Source: Lautropia dentalis
GTDB lineage: Bacteria; Pseudomonadota; Gammaproteobacteria; Burkholderiales; Burkholderiaceae_E
Assembly (NCBI RefSeq): GCF_003892345.1
Contig: NZ_RRUE01000001.1
Location: 403,008 to 467,007 of the forward strand
Length of the DNA: 64,000 bases
Direction of reading: 5' to 3'
In this document: piece by piece, positions 35,582 to 44,184 of the stretch
How positions within the stretch are numbered: position 1 is the first letter of the stretch
Layout: each line of letters starts with the position of its first letter
Program-made: the position numbers and the translations under genes
The notes under the pieces: generated by a model
Seen by the model: only the letters and a program-made list of their open reading frames with translations
Databases searched by the model: none
What the model was told of the DNA's origin: nothing

Positions 35582-37438
35582 ATGACTGATCGACTTTCTG
35601 GTTTTCGAGCTAAAGTCGTCGCCGCCGCAGATGCGTTCTGCGGCATGAAGTGGTTATGGCTGCTCGCAGCGCTGCTCGCGCTGGTGTGGTCGTTGATCAT
35701 CCCCCCCTTCAAATCGGTGGACGAGCAGGATCACGTGCGCAGAGCCTATCTGCTTCTGCGTGGACAGATTATGCTTGAGACGAATTCCTGCACGGATGGT
35801 CAACCACGTTGCCGGAATGGGCGGACTATGTCGGGGGGATATATAGATCAGGGGCTTGAAAATTACCTTGCATTTCGTGAGAGGCAGAATGCAGAAGGAG
35901 CAAAAATAACCCTGTCGGCAGAGCAGGAGGCGCGCAAGATCATGTGGGCGGGTCATGATGTTTTTGCGACGACGCCAGGTACTGCCTATTATTTCCCACT
36001 GGTGTATGTACCACAAACAATTGGCCTTGGGATTGGCAAGGCACTTAACATACCCGTTCATTTCAGCTATTATTTGGCGCGTATCGTCACTTTGATATCC
36101 ACTGCTCTGGTATTGGCGCTTGCGTTTCGGATATATTCGCCGTCTTTTACTAATCTGGCGATCCTGTTGTTGCCGATGAGTATGTTTCAGGTCGTGTCAA
36201 ATAGTCTTGATCCATTTTCATCGGCACTTTCGGTTCTGGCTATCGCCTGCTTTCAGCGAGTCATGAAGTCCGGGCAGGACACACCGCGCTCTGTGATGAT
36301 ACTGATGGCCTCCTCCCTGTTCGTCGTGGCAACGACACGGGCGCATCTGATCAGTATGCTCTTGCTACCGTTTGTGGGCGCTTGGGCATCTCGCAAGAAG
36401 TGGGTATGGGTTGTTGCATCGGTGACCGTATTTGCTGTACTGGTATGGATGGCTGTTGCTCTGCCCTCCGCTGTTGATTTTCGCATACAGCGGGCTATGA
36501 CTACGGGGCAGGTGGCCAGCGCCTATCTGCATGACCCGGCCGAGCTTATAGCGGTGCTGAACCGAACCCTTTCCGACTATGTTACAAGAGTCGGTTATTG
36601 GATGTCGTTCATTGGTGCATTCATGGGTGTTCCAGTACCCTTTGTTGTCTATGATGTCCTGTCGGTACTTCTGGGCGGAATCGTGCTGCTGTCGCTGGCT
36701 GGTCCGATGGAAATCAGGCAAGCGCTTCTGGCAAGGGGGGCGCTCCTGCTGTGTGGCATGAGCAGTATCTTTCTAGTCTTTCTTGCCTTGCTGGTTTCGT
36801 GGAATGACTATCCGGCACAGATCATCAACGGTGTGCAGGGTCGCTACTTCCTCATCCCAGTCATGATGGTTTTGCTTGCAGTTTCCCGCTGGAGTTTTCC
36901 TGCCGGATGGCGCCGTGCCCTTCTTGTTCTGTTGCTGTGGATTCTGTTCGCCTTTGGTTTTGCCACAATAACACATCGACTTCTGGCTTCGTACTACATG
37001 CCATGGACTGCCCAGAACAAGTTGGTGCTCGGTAAAACGCGTGCAAGCCAACCGCTTCATCCAGACAGTGCCATTCCTGTTCGCTTCGAAAAGACTGCTG
37101 AAGCGCTTGCTCCGTCGGTAAACCGGATCGGGGTATTGCTGGCTACCTATCAGCGCAAACTGACGGGGCAAGCGAACATTGCCTTCCTGTCCAAAGATGG
37201 CGCAATCGTTACCCGGGATTTCAGTCTCGATGATGTGCGAGATAACGAATACATGTATTTCGATCTGCCTGCCTCCAACTGGGTCGCCGCTGAAATTGTT
37301 TTGCATGCAGGCGAGAGTGGCCTCAGTGTATGGGAGTACGAACCGGCCGCCAATCCTTCATCATGGCAGAGCTGTGTCTCTCTCATGACCGAGAAGCGTA
37401 GTCGTATGGTGACGAGCGGATGTGTTGGCAGTCAGTAG
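35582..37438 (+). CDS. DUF2142 family polytopic membrane protein
   Basis: A protein of about 618 residues with roughly 10-12 predicted membrane helices, of the DUF2142 family, which is widespread in surface-glycan loci and resembles GT-C glycosyltransferases. The start segment MKWLWLLAALLALVWSLIIPP is followed by a periplasmic-loop motif (SVDEQDHVRRAYLLLRGQ). The last 130 residues are soluble and beta-rich. The ATG at 35582 has AAGAGAG upstream; an ATG at 35498 is an alternative with no ribosome site. Third positions are markedly A/T-richer than in neighbouring genes, and the flanking DNA is AT-rich, suggesting later acquisition. Sugar donor and acceptor are unknown. Confidence 0.8.
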   Translation: MTDRLSGFRAKVVAAADAFCGMKWLWLLAALLALVWSLIIPPFKSVDEQDHVRRAYLLLRGQIMLETNSCTDGQPRCRNGRTMSGGYIDQGLENYLAFRERQNAEGAKITLSAEQEARKIMWAGHDVFATTPGTAYYFPLVYVPQTIGLGIGKALNIPVHFSYYLARIVTLISTALVLALAFRIYSPSFTNLAILLLPMSMFQVVSNSLDPFSSALSVLAIACFQRVMKSGQDTPRSVMILMASSLFVVATTRAHLISMLLLPFVGAWASRKKWVWVVASVTVFAVLVWMAVALPSAVDFRIQRAMTTGQVASAYLHDPAELIAVLNRTLSDYVTRVGYWMSFIGAFMGVPVPFVVYDVLSVLLGGIVLLSLAGPMEIRQALLARGALLLCGMSSIFLVFLALLVSWNDYPAQIINGVQGRYFLIPVMMVLLAVSRWSFPAGWRRALLVLLLWILFAFGFATITHRLLASYYMPWTAQNKLVLGKTRASQPLHPDSAIPVRFEKTAEALAPSVNRIGVLLATYQRKLTGQANIAFLSKDGAIVTRDFSLDDVRDNEYMYFDLPASNWVAAEIVLHAGESGLSVWEYEPAANPSSWQSCVSLMTEKRSRMVTSGCVGSQ

Positions 37439-37830
37439 CAGGGATTTCTCTCCAAAAATCGGAGAGAAAACAAGAGAATCGTAAACCATATAGTTCACAA
37501 TAGTTGTATGATCGATGGTAACCAGCAACCCGAGGGCGAAACGGGACAAAGAATGTGGCCGGATACGGAAAGACATTCAAGGAAAGAGCAGTGGCCAGAC
37601 TGACGCCACCGGAGAACGCTGTTGTGGATGTGGTGACGCGAGATCTCCACATTTCGGTAACTACACCGGGGCGCTGGCGATGCCCGAGAGGGGACGGTTA
37701 AAGTCAACCTAGTTGTGATGTGATATATCAATCCCCCGCACGTATCCCCAATCGCAAGCCGTGTTTTTGCTGCCGTTTGGGCCTGCATTGATATGAATCT
37801 CGGTGAAAGTCAAGGCAGTTGTCCGATGGA
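37439..37830. other. Gap between DUF2142 gene and IS3 remnant
   Basis: About 390 AT-richer bases. A 9-bp hairpin follows the DUF2142 stop (37445-37469). The last 30 bases resemble the noncoding end of an IS3 element (complement of ACAACTGCCTTGACTTTC). No gene is supported. Confidence 0.5.
37445..37469. terminator. Stem-loop after the DUF2142 gene, weak terminator
   Basis: TTTCTCTCC (37445-37453) pairs with GGAGAGAAA (37461-37469) across a 7-base loop, seven bases past the stop. There is no T-tract on the plus strand, so intrinsic termination is uncertain. Confidence 0.4.
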
Positions 37831-38073
37831 TCATGCAGCCACCTGTCCGTTATCGCGCGGATTGATGGCTGCCTGAGCCACGCTGTCACGCTCCGGGTTG
37901 AGCGTGACCCTCGTGATGGGTTGCCAGTTGCGGGTATTGCCCGACCAGCGTGATGGTGTCTGGCTGCGCGCCATCTCGTACAGACGGTGCCGGGCCTGCA
38001 GAATGTCCACGTCCTGTCCGCAATGTCGCTGGCTCGGCGTCACGTAGCCAATCCGGCTGTGCCGGTGTGTAAT
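37831..38073 (-). pseudogene. IS3-family transposase C-terminal remnant
   Basis: About 80 codons matching the C-terminus of IS3-family integrase-type transposases: HRHSRIGYVTPSQRHCGQD, then ARHRLYEMARSQTPSRWSGN and TRNWQPITRVTLNPER. The catalytic DDE region is gone; upstream the frame runs into the left inverted repeat of the IS5 element. The open frame continues into that element but is no longer transposase. Confidence 0.78.
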
Positions 38074-39648
38074 GAGTCCGTCCTGAACAACCCGCTTCGC
38101 CCCTGATTCCCAGTGCCTGAGCCCGGGAACCACCCTGCAGAAATTGCAGGATTTGCGATCATAGGGGCTCGTTTTCTTGCAATTTCTCCGGGGTTCTCAT
38201 GGGTCCAAAGCCATCACAACCACAGACTGGCGAGCTGTTCGGGTATCCGCTGCGCGATCACCTGAACCTGAAGCATCCGCTGATCCTGCTGGGTGACCGG
38301 ATCCAGTGGGAGCGCATCGATGCACTGGTGGCGGACCAGTTCAAGTCCCGTACAGGGCGGCCCGCCACGTCCCCACGTCTGATTGCGGGGCTGCTGTATC
38401 TGCAGCACGCCTTCGATCTGTCCGACGAGGAAGTGGTGGCAACCTGGGTAGAGAACCCGTACTGGCAGGTCTTTACCGGGGAGATCTATCTGCAGACCAG
38501 GCCGCCGATTGATCCGTCCAGCCTGACGCGCTGGCGCAAAAGGCTGGGCGAGGCTGGCGTGGAAGAGATGCTGTCTTTGACGCTGGTTCTGGCGCAGGAA
38601 CTTGGCATGCTCAAGGAATCCAGCTTCAAGACGGTGATCGTGGACACGACGGTCATGCCGAAGGCGATTGCGCATCCAACGGATTCCCGGCTTCTGGAGC
38701 GTACCAGACAGCATCTGGTCAAGGCCGCCAGGGCGCGTGGCCTGAAGCTGCGGCAGAGCTACAGTCGTGTAGCCCCTCAGCTGGCGAGGCAGGTGGGCCG
38801 CCATGCGCATGCGAGACAGTTCAAGCGGATGCGAAATGTGCTCGGCAAGCTGCGCAAACGGGTCGGGCGTATCTGGCGGGATATCGACCGGCAACGAGAG
38901 CAGGTGACCGGTCCATTGCGTCAATGGCTTGATGACCTGATGGCACGGGCCGAACGGATTCTGACGCAGCAGCCGAAAGACAGGAACAAGCTGTACGCAC
39001 TGCATGCGCAGGAGGTGGAGTGCATCAGCAAGGGCAAGGCCCGAAATCCCTACGAGTTCGGTGTCAAGGTCTCGATCACCACGACGCACAGGGAAGGTTT
39101 CGTTGTGGGCGCAAGATCGATGCCGGGCCGGCCGTACGACGGCCACACCCTGTACGAAGCACTGGAGCAAGCGTCGATTGTGGGAGATTGCCGTATCGAC
39201 ACTGCCGTTGTGGACAAGGGCTATCGCGGTGCTGACGTGCCGGGCGTGAGAATCCTGCGATCAGGACAGAGGCGAGGCGTGACGCGCGGGATCAGGGCGA
39301 TGATCAGACGCCGCAGTGCCATCGAACCGACGATAGGCCACATGAAGACCGATGGCAAACTTGACCGAAACTGGCTCAAGGGGGCATTGGGAGATGCACT
39401 TCACGCAGTGCTGTGCGGTGCCGGACACAACATCCGGCTGCTGCTGCGTCGGCTGCAGCGCCGGCTGCGGCGTTTTTGTGCCTTTATTTTGCTGTCGATT
39501 CTGGCCTGTGTATGGCTGATGCTGCCGGATCGGTCAGAAATAACGTTGTAGACGGCAGAGCGGCACCAACCCGGTCCTGTCCAGTCTCTCGGTCGTTCCG
39601 TTCAGCAACAGGCTGACGTGCGGATTCTGGGTTGTTCAGGACTGACTC
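38074..39648 (+). mobile_element. IS5-family insertion sequence
   Basis: About 1.6 kb with imperfect terminal inverted repeats: GAGTCCGTCCTGAACAACCC at 38074-38093 and the complement of GAGTCAGTCCTGAACAACCC at 39629-39648 (19 of 20 match). It contains one transposase gene. It has inserted between an IS3 remnant and an IS5 remnant. A clear target-site duplication was not seen. Confidence 0.8.
38199..39551 (+). CDS. IS5-family transposase
   Basis: A 450-residue DDE transposase. Family motifs are clear: HAFDLSDEEVVATWVENPYWQ near the start, a first acidic motif in TVIVDTTVMPKAIAHPTDS, VDKGYRG, and IEPTIGHMKTDGKLDRNWLK followed by GDALHAVLCGAGHNIRLLLR at the C-terminus. The frame is complete and probably active. 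It is flanked by the element's inverted repeats 125 and 97 bases away. Confidence 0.93.
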   Translation: MGPKPSQPQTGELFGYPLRDHLNLKHPLILLGDRIQWERIDALVADQFKSRTGRPATSPRLIAGLLYLQHAFDLSDEEVVATWVENPYWQVFTGEIYLQTRPPIDPSSLTRWRKRLGEAGVEEMLSLTLVLAQELGMLKESSFKTVIVDTTVMPKAIAHPTDSRLLERTRQHLVKAARARGLKLRQSYSRVAPQLARQVGRHAHARQFKRMRNVLGKLRKRVGRIWRDIDRQREQVTGPLRQWLDDLMARAERILTQQPKDRNKLYALHAQEVECISKGKARNPYEFGVKVSITTTHREGFVVGARSMPGRPYDGHTLYEALEQASIVGDCRIDTAVVDKGYRGADVPGVRILRSGQRRGVTRGIRAMIRRRSAIEPTIGHMKTDGKLDRNWLKGALGDALHAVLCGAGHNIRLLLRRLQRRLRRFCAFILLSILACVWLMLPDRSEITL

Positions 39649-39988
39649 AGATGACCTATCAGCGGCTCGATTGCCTGTCGGCGCCGGACCCATTTGCGCT
39701 GGCGTTTCGTCATCGACTTGCTGCGTCCACGGTGCAGGATCTTCACGTCCGGGTTGTCCTGATCCACGCCCCGGTAGCCCAGGTCCACGATCACTTCACG
39801 GGGCCGCCGGCCCACATCCTGCAGCAGGATGCCGGTCTGCTCCAGCTGTGCGTTGAGCACGTGCCCGTCATACGGGTTGCCTGCGAAGGTGCGCGCTCCC
39901 ACCACCAGCCCCTGACGGTGCGTGCAGACGATGCTGGTCTTGACGCCAAACTCGTAGCGCTGCTGCGCCTTGCCCTTGCTGATGCACT
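39649..39988 (-). pseudogene. IS5-family transposase internal fragment
   Basis: About 113 codons of a different IS5 transposase on the opposite strand: LQCISKGKAQQRYEFGVKTS, GNPYDGHVLNAQLEQT, VIVDLGYRGVD, RQAIEPLIGHL. It is cut at its N-terminal side by the left end of the IS66 element (39989) and at its C-terminal side by the intact IS5 element. The open frame continues a few codons into both neighbours. The missing N-terminal part is not present on the far side of IS66, so a deletion must have occurred. Confidence 0.82.
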
Positions 39989-40077
39989 GTAAACGATCCA
40001 TTATGAACATTCTGTTCACCTGACTTGCGTTCAGTCATAGTTGCCTCCTTTGCAACCCGATCAGGATGGAGGCATTC

Positions 40078-40386
40078 ATGACAAACAAGGTGGACTGGGC
40101 CGCGCACCTGCAGGCCATCGAGACCGAGGGCATCAGCATCAAGGACTACGCCGCTCGCGAGGGGCTGTCCGCGGCATCGCTGTACTACCACCGTCGGCGG
40201 GTCTCGGAGGAAGGCAGGCGCCCGGAAGGAGCTTCACCCCTGGTTGCCGTCCAGCTGGCCGAGCGGCACGCCATCCAGCCCTGCACCGTGTGGCTTGCGC
40301 CGGGTGTGCGCATGGAGCTTGCCACGCTGCCTTCGCCGCAGTGGCTGGGGCAGCTGGTGGCCAGCATGAGCGCACAGGTGCACTGA
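40078..40386 (+). CDS. tnpA: IS66-family accessory protein TnpA
   Basis: A 102-residue helix-turn-helix-like protein of IS66 elements (IKDYAAREGLSAASLYYHRRR, then SPLVAVQLAERHA). The ATG at 40078 is chosen over one four codons upstream because it follows GGAGG at five-base spacing. It overlaps tnpB by one base. It is required with TnpB for efficient IS66 transposition in related elements. Confidence 0.88.
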   Translation: MTNKVDWAAHLQAIETEGISIKDYAAREGLSAASLYYHRRRVSEEGRRPEGASPLVAVQLAERHAIQPCTVWLAPGVRMELATLPSPQWLGQLVASMSAQVH

Positions 40387-40745
40387 TGCATCCGGGCTGC
40401 CATATCGACAACGTCTACCTGTGCCGTGAGCCGGTGGACTTCAGAAAGTCCATCGGTGGGCTCTCGGCGCTGGTGGAGCAGCAGCTGCAGATGAGCCCGT
40501 TTGACGATGCGCTCTTTGTGTTCGTGAACCGCCAGCGCGACAAGATCAAGGCATTGTACTGGCACCGCAACGGCTTCTGCCTGTGGTACAAGCGACTGGA
40601 GAAGGAGCGCTTTGCATGGCCGGCACTGCAGGCGTCGCAGCAGACCTGCACGCTGAGCATGCGGGAGCTGGAGTGGTTGCTCGAAGGGTTCGACCTGTGG
40701 CGCAACCGGCCGCACCAGACGCTGCATTATCAGAACACGGTCTGA
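40386..40745 (+). CDS. tnpB: IS66-family insertion sequence protein TnpB
   Basis: A 119-residue protein with the family signature EPVDFRKSIGGLSALVEQQL, VFVNRQRDKIKALYW and LEKERFAWP. Normal length. The ATG overlaps the TGA of tnpA (TGATG), indicating translational coupling. The frame is intact. Confidence 0.94.
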   Translation: MHPGCHIDNVYLCREPVDFRKSIGGLSALVEQQLQMSPFDDALFVFVNRQRDKIKALYWHRNGFCLWYKRLEKERFAWPALQASQQTCTLSMRELEWLLEGFDLWRNRPHQTLHYQNTV

Positions 40746-40843
40746 CGGCCGGCTTTCCTGTTTTTAATCCGGTCACAAAACCCGTCATTGGCGGAGACAT
40801 TTTCTGCATTTGATACGGGTTTATCAGCTGCCACCGGGCTATA

Positions 40844-42688
40844 ATGGCGGGCATGCCACCTGCCCGCCGCCGTTCACCTGCTGCCGCCCCATCACCGGAT
40901 ATTTCTCCGGCCGACTACGGACCACATGGCTCACCCGAAGCCATGCGGCGGTTTGCGCAATACATGCAGCAAGGCATGGCAATGCAGCTCGATGCTGGCA
41001 CCCGCGACCTGCTGCGCCAGGAATTGCGGCAGGATTTGCGCGATGAGATCGTGAAAGAGCTGCAGGTAGAACTCCGCGAACAAACGCGTGCAGAGCTGCG
41101 CGAAGAAATCAAGCAGGAAATCATCGAGGCTGAGATCAAGGCCCGTGTCGATGCCGGGCTCAAATCTCGTATCGAGGCCGAGTTCAAGGCCTGCGTCGAA
41201 GCCGAAGTCCTCAAGCGCCTGCGCGTCTATATCAAGGAAATGGAAATGGCGCGCCGGCGCCAGTTCGGCCGCAGTACTGAAACCTCGTCAGCCCAGTACC
41301 GGCTCTTCGATGAAGCTGATGCACTGGCAGAGAGCAGCAGTGATGCTGACGACCAGGCGGAGCTGCCCGAAGAGAACACCCGCACCACACCCCGCAAGCC
41401 GGCAAAACCCCGTGGCAAGCGCCAGCCGCTGCCGGCGGATCTGCCGCGTGTGGAGATCGTGTATGCAATGCCCGAGGACGAGCGCACCTGCCCCTGCGGT
41501 TGCACCATGGCGGAAATCGGTGAGAGTGTTCGTGAGGAGATCGACATCATCCCGATGCAGATCCGGGTGCTGCGTCATGTCTGCAAGCGCTATGCCTGCA
41601 GCCGGGGCGATTCGGCACCGCGCACCGCACCGACACCACTGCAGGTGCTGCCCAAAACCAATGCCAGCAATAACCTGCTGGCCATGCTGCTGACCACCAA
41701 GTACGTCGATTCCATGCCGCTGGCACGTTTCTCGAACGTGCTGGCCCGCTGTGGCGTCAATGCGCCCCGGCAGACGCTGGCCCGCTGGGTGATCGGTGCG
41801 GCACAGGCGCTGCAGCCCATCCACAACCTGCTGCGCGACCACCTGCTGGACAGTCCGGTGATCCACATGGATGAAACCACCGTGCAGGTGCTCAAACAGC
41901 CCAACAAGAAAACGGGATCACCCGGCTACATGTGGGTGCAAAAAGGCGGTCCGCCGGACAAGTCGGTGGTGATCTATGACTACGACCCGAGTCGTTCCGG
42001 CAAGGTACCGTTGCGCCTGCTCGCGGGCTGGCAAGGTTATCTGATGACCGATGGCTACGAGGGCTACAACGCCGTGGGCAGGACCGAGGGTGTCGAGCAC
42101 CTGGTGTGCTGGGCACACGCACGGCGTGGTTTCGTCAAGGTCGTGCAGGCCAGCAAGGGCAAGCGGGGACGGGCCAATGAAGCCATGGACATGATCGGCC
42201 GGCTCTATGGGATCGAGCGCGAGTTCGCCGATGCCACGGACGAGGCACGCCTCGAGGCGCGGCAGAGCCGCAGCAAGGCGGTGCTGGCCGAACTGCGCGA
42301 CTGGCTGGACAAAATGCTGCCGCTTGTACCGCCCAAAACCCCATTGGGTCAGGCACTGGGCTACCTGTACCGGTACTGGTCGCGCCTGGTGCGATACGTC
42401 GAGCGGGGAGATCTGCCGATAGACAACAATCGGGTGGAGAATGCGATTCGCCCGTTCGTTGTGGGCCGCAAGAACTGGCTGTTCAGTGACACACCGGCGG
42501 GTGCGCATGCCAGTGCAGTGGTGTACTCGCTGATCGAGACGGCAAAGGCCAACGGGCGGGAGCCGTATGCGTGGCTGCGTCATGTGCTGCAGCGGCTGCC
42601 GTATGCGAAGACGGCAGATGACTACGAGGCGCTGCTGCCGTGGAACCTGTCGGCGCTGGAGCTGGTGGAGGAAGCGATCCGGGCCTGA
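40844..42688 (+). CDS. tnpC: IS66-family transposase TnpC
   Basis: A 614-residue transposase. A long charged coiled-coil N-terminus (residues 30-150) precedes a zinc-finger-like CPCGCTMAEIGE, then the DDE domain (VIHMDETTVQVL, DGYEGYNAV, DLPIDNNRVENAIRPFVVGRKNWLF). The IS66 C-terminal motif PYAWLRHVLQRLP is present. An ATG at 40853 is an alternative start. The frame is complete, so the element may be active. Confidence 0.95.
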   Translation: MAGMPPARRRSPAAAPSPDISPADYGPHGSPEAMRRFAQYMQQGMAMQLDAGTRDLLRQELRQDLRDEIVKELQVELREQTRAELREEIKQEIIEAEIKARVDAGLKSRIEAEFKACVEAEVLKRLRVYIKEMEMARRRQFGRSTETSSAQYRLFDEADALAESSSDADDQAELPEENTRTTPRKPAKPRGKRQPLPADLPRVEIVYAMPEDERTCPCGCTMAEIGESVREEIDIIPMQIRVLRHVCKRYACSRGDSAPRTAPTPLQVLPKTNASNNLLAMLLTTKYVDSMPLARFSNVLARCGVNAPRQTLARWVIGAAQALQPIHNLLRDHLLDSPVIHMDETTVQVLKQPNKKTGSPGYMWVQKGGPPDKSVVIYDYDPSRSGKVPLRLLAGWQGYLMTDGYEGYNAVGRTEGVEHLVCWAHARRGFVKVVQASKGKRGRANEAMDMIGRLYGIEREFADATDEARLEARQSRSKAVLAELRDWLDKMLPLVPPKTPLGQALGYLYRYWSRLVRYVERGDLPIDNNRVENAIRPFVVGRKNWLFSDTPAGAHASAVVYSLIETAKANGREPYAWLRHVLQRLPYAKTADDYEALLPWNLSALELVEEAIRA

Positions 42689-42734
42689 TCAATGGTTTTG
42701 TGGATCGTTTACTAATGACCCAATAGAAATCTGC

Positions 42735-43730
42735 TCAGATTCTGCCCCGAGGGGAGAGGGATGTGATGGAGAAAGGTGCAGGGTGAGGAGTCTTCTCTCC
42801 TTTGCCGTATCGGACATTCAGGCACAGCATGGCCAGAAATCCCAGCAGAATCGAGAACCAGAGCGTAGCCAGTCGTGCTCCCACTGCTGCCAGTCCTGCC
42901 GTGGCGGGCTCGATACCTTGTGACATCAGCAGTGCTACGATGGTGGCTTCGGTAGATCCCATGCCGCCCGGAATCATCGAAGCCGCTCCAGCCAGCATGG
43001 CGATGGGGTAAATGGACTGGCTCACATGCCAGGGCAGAACGATGTCCAGCTGGTGCAGCAGCCAGACAAAGGCGCCTGCCGTGAACAGCCAGGCCATCAG
43101 CCCCGTACCCAGCGAAATGGCGGTATCCAGTGGTGTGGCCAGTCGTCGACTTTGGCACAACCCGTCGCGCAGCGTGCGAAGCAGCAGCACCAGTCGCCAG
43201 GCATGCAGCCGTCGAAGCGGCACGATGACCTGGTTGAACAACCGCGGGTTCCAGGTGCAGCCCAGCACCACAACCGCAAGTACCAGCACAAAGGCAGACA
43301 CGCTCGCCATCAATACCGGGCTTTGCGTGGCATGAAAGGTCGCCAGCATCAACACGGCCAGCAAATCGAACAGCCGCTCGTATACAAACACGCCCAGTGT
43401 GGTCTGTGCCGGGACCCTTGCGGGCAGCAGGTACCGGATGCGTACCAATTCGCCCACCTTGCCCGGCGTGGCCGTGAAGGCAAAGCCACTCATGTAGGCC
43501 AGAAAACTGTAGCCCAGGGGAGGGTAGTGTCCCATGCGGTGCAGCAACCACTGCCAACGCGCAAAACGCACGACGAAGCTGCCCAGCGCAAGGCACGCCA
43601 TCACTACCAGTGCTGGTCCGAGCTGCGTCAGCCGGGCAAATACCTGTTTCTGTGCATCCAGCCAGATCAGGGTGCCCAGATACAGTAGGGTGATCAGCGC
43701 AAAGCCAATCAGTGGTCCCCTGGTCTTCAT
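42735..43730 (-). CDS. LPG-synthase-TM family flippase-like membrane protein
   Basis: A polytopic protein of 331 residues with about eight helices, of the lysylphosphatidylglycerol synthase TM / UPF0104 (AglD-like) family. SFLAYMSGFAFTATPGKVGELVRI and IPGGMGSTEATIVALL are conserved family motifs. Such proteins are often in lipid-linked sugar loci and may move or modify polyprenyl lipids, but this role is not proven. The ATG at 43730 begins MKTRGPLIGF. The C-terminus (KTPHPAPFSITSLSPRGRI) ends only 22 bases from the IS66 right end and may have been altered by that insertion. It is last of a minus-strand operon. Confidence 0.82.
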   Translation of the reverse strand: MKTRGPLIGFALITLLYLGTLIWLDAQKQVFARLTQLGPALVVMACLALGSFVVRFARWQWLLHRMGHYPPLGYSFLAYMSGFAFTATPGKVGELVRIRYLLPARVPAQTTLGVFVYERLFDLLAVLMLATFHATQSPVLMASVSAFVLVLAVVVLGCTWNPRLFNQVIVPLRRLHAWRLVLLLRTLRDGLCQSRRLATPLDTAISLGTGLMAWLFTAGAFVWLLHQLDIVLPWHVSQSIYPIAMLAGAASMIPGGMGSTEATIVALLMSQGIEPATAGLAAVGARLATLWFSILLGFLAMLCLNVRYGKGEKTPHPAPFSITSLSPRGRI

Positions 43731-43782
43731 GGGAATGAGGTTACGTGAAGGATGGATGCAGGCAGCCTTGGCCAGCACCCGG

Positions 43783-44184
43783 TTACTTGAACGACAGGTG
43801 CTTGTGCCCCAGGTAGCTGGAGAACACCGGAACTACCACCCCCACACCATGGGCGATCTCGTGCACGAAGTGCTCAACACCCAGCAGGGGCAGCAGCCAG
43901 TCGGCCAGCAGCAGACTGATGGCCCAGGTCTGCAGTACCGCCACCCCGTTGACCAGCACGAAGTACAGGGCCGACTGGTGCAGCGCACGCTGGCTGTTCC
44001 GGAACACGAACAGCCTGGCCAGCACGAAGGCAGTGACCATCCCCGTGATGTAGGCCAGCACGATGGCGGCCGAAAAACCCATCCACTGGTTGTACAGGAT
44101 GCGGCTGCCGAAGTTGACGGCCGCGGCAATGCCTCCGGTCAGCAGAAAGACCAGAAACTGGCGGGACCGGAAGGCGCCGATCAT
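43783..44184 (-). CDS. GtrA family membrane protein
   Basis: A 133-residue protein with four predicted helices, typical of GtrA/DPMS-associated flippases that assist transfer of polyprenyl-phosphate sugars across the inner membrane. Family motifs are FLLTGGIAAAVNFGSRILYN, ARLFVFRNS and SYLGHKHLSFK. The ATG at 44184 overlaps the stop of the next upstream gene by four bases (ATGA). In the D-arabinose lipid pathway of mycobacteria a GtrA-like protein (Rv3789) is encoded next to DprE1, so its presence here fits the neighbouring genes. Confidence 0.88.
   Translation of the reverse strand: MIGAFRSRQFLVFLLTGGIAAAVNFGSRILYNQWMGFSAAIVLAYITGMVTAFVLARLFVFRNSQRALHQSALYFVLVNGVAVLQTWAISLLLADWLLPLLGVEHFVHEIAHGVGVVVPVFSSYLGHKHLSFK

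Larger units (their letters stand above)
39989..42712 (+). mobile_element. IS66-family insertion sequence
   Basis: A 2.7-kb element with matching 12-base ends: GTAAACGATCCA at 39989-40000 and TGGATCGTTTAC at 42701-42712. It carries the tnpA-tnpB-tnpC gene set of IS66. No target duplication was recognised between the flanks (GATGCACT and TAATGACC), consistent with a deletion next to it. Confidence 0.88.

Noticed and set aside
39989-42712. IS66 and IS5 copies as one composite transposon
   Set aside because: The elements belong to different families, have unrelated ends and are nested with truncated remnants between them.
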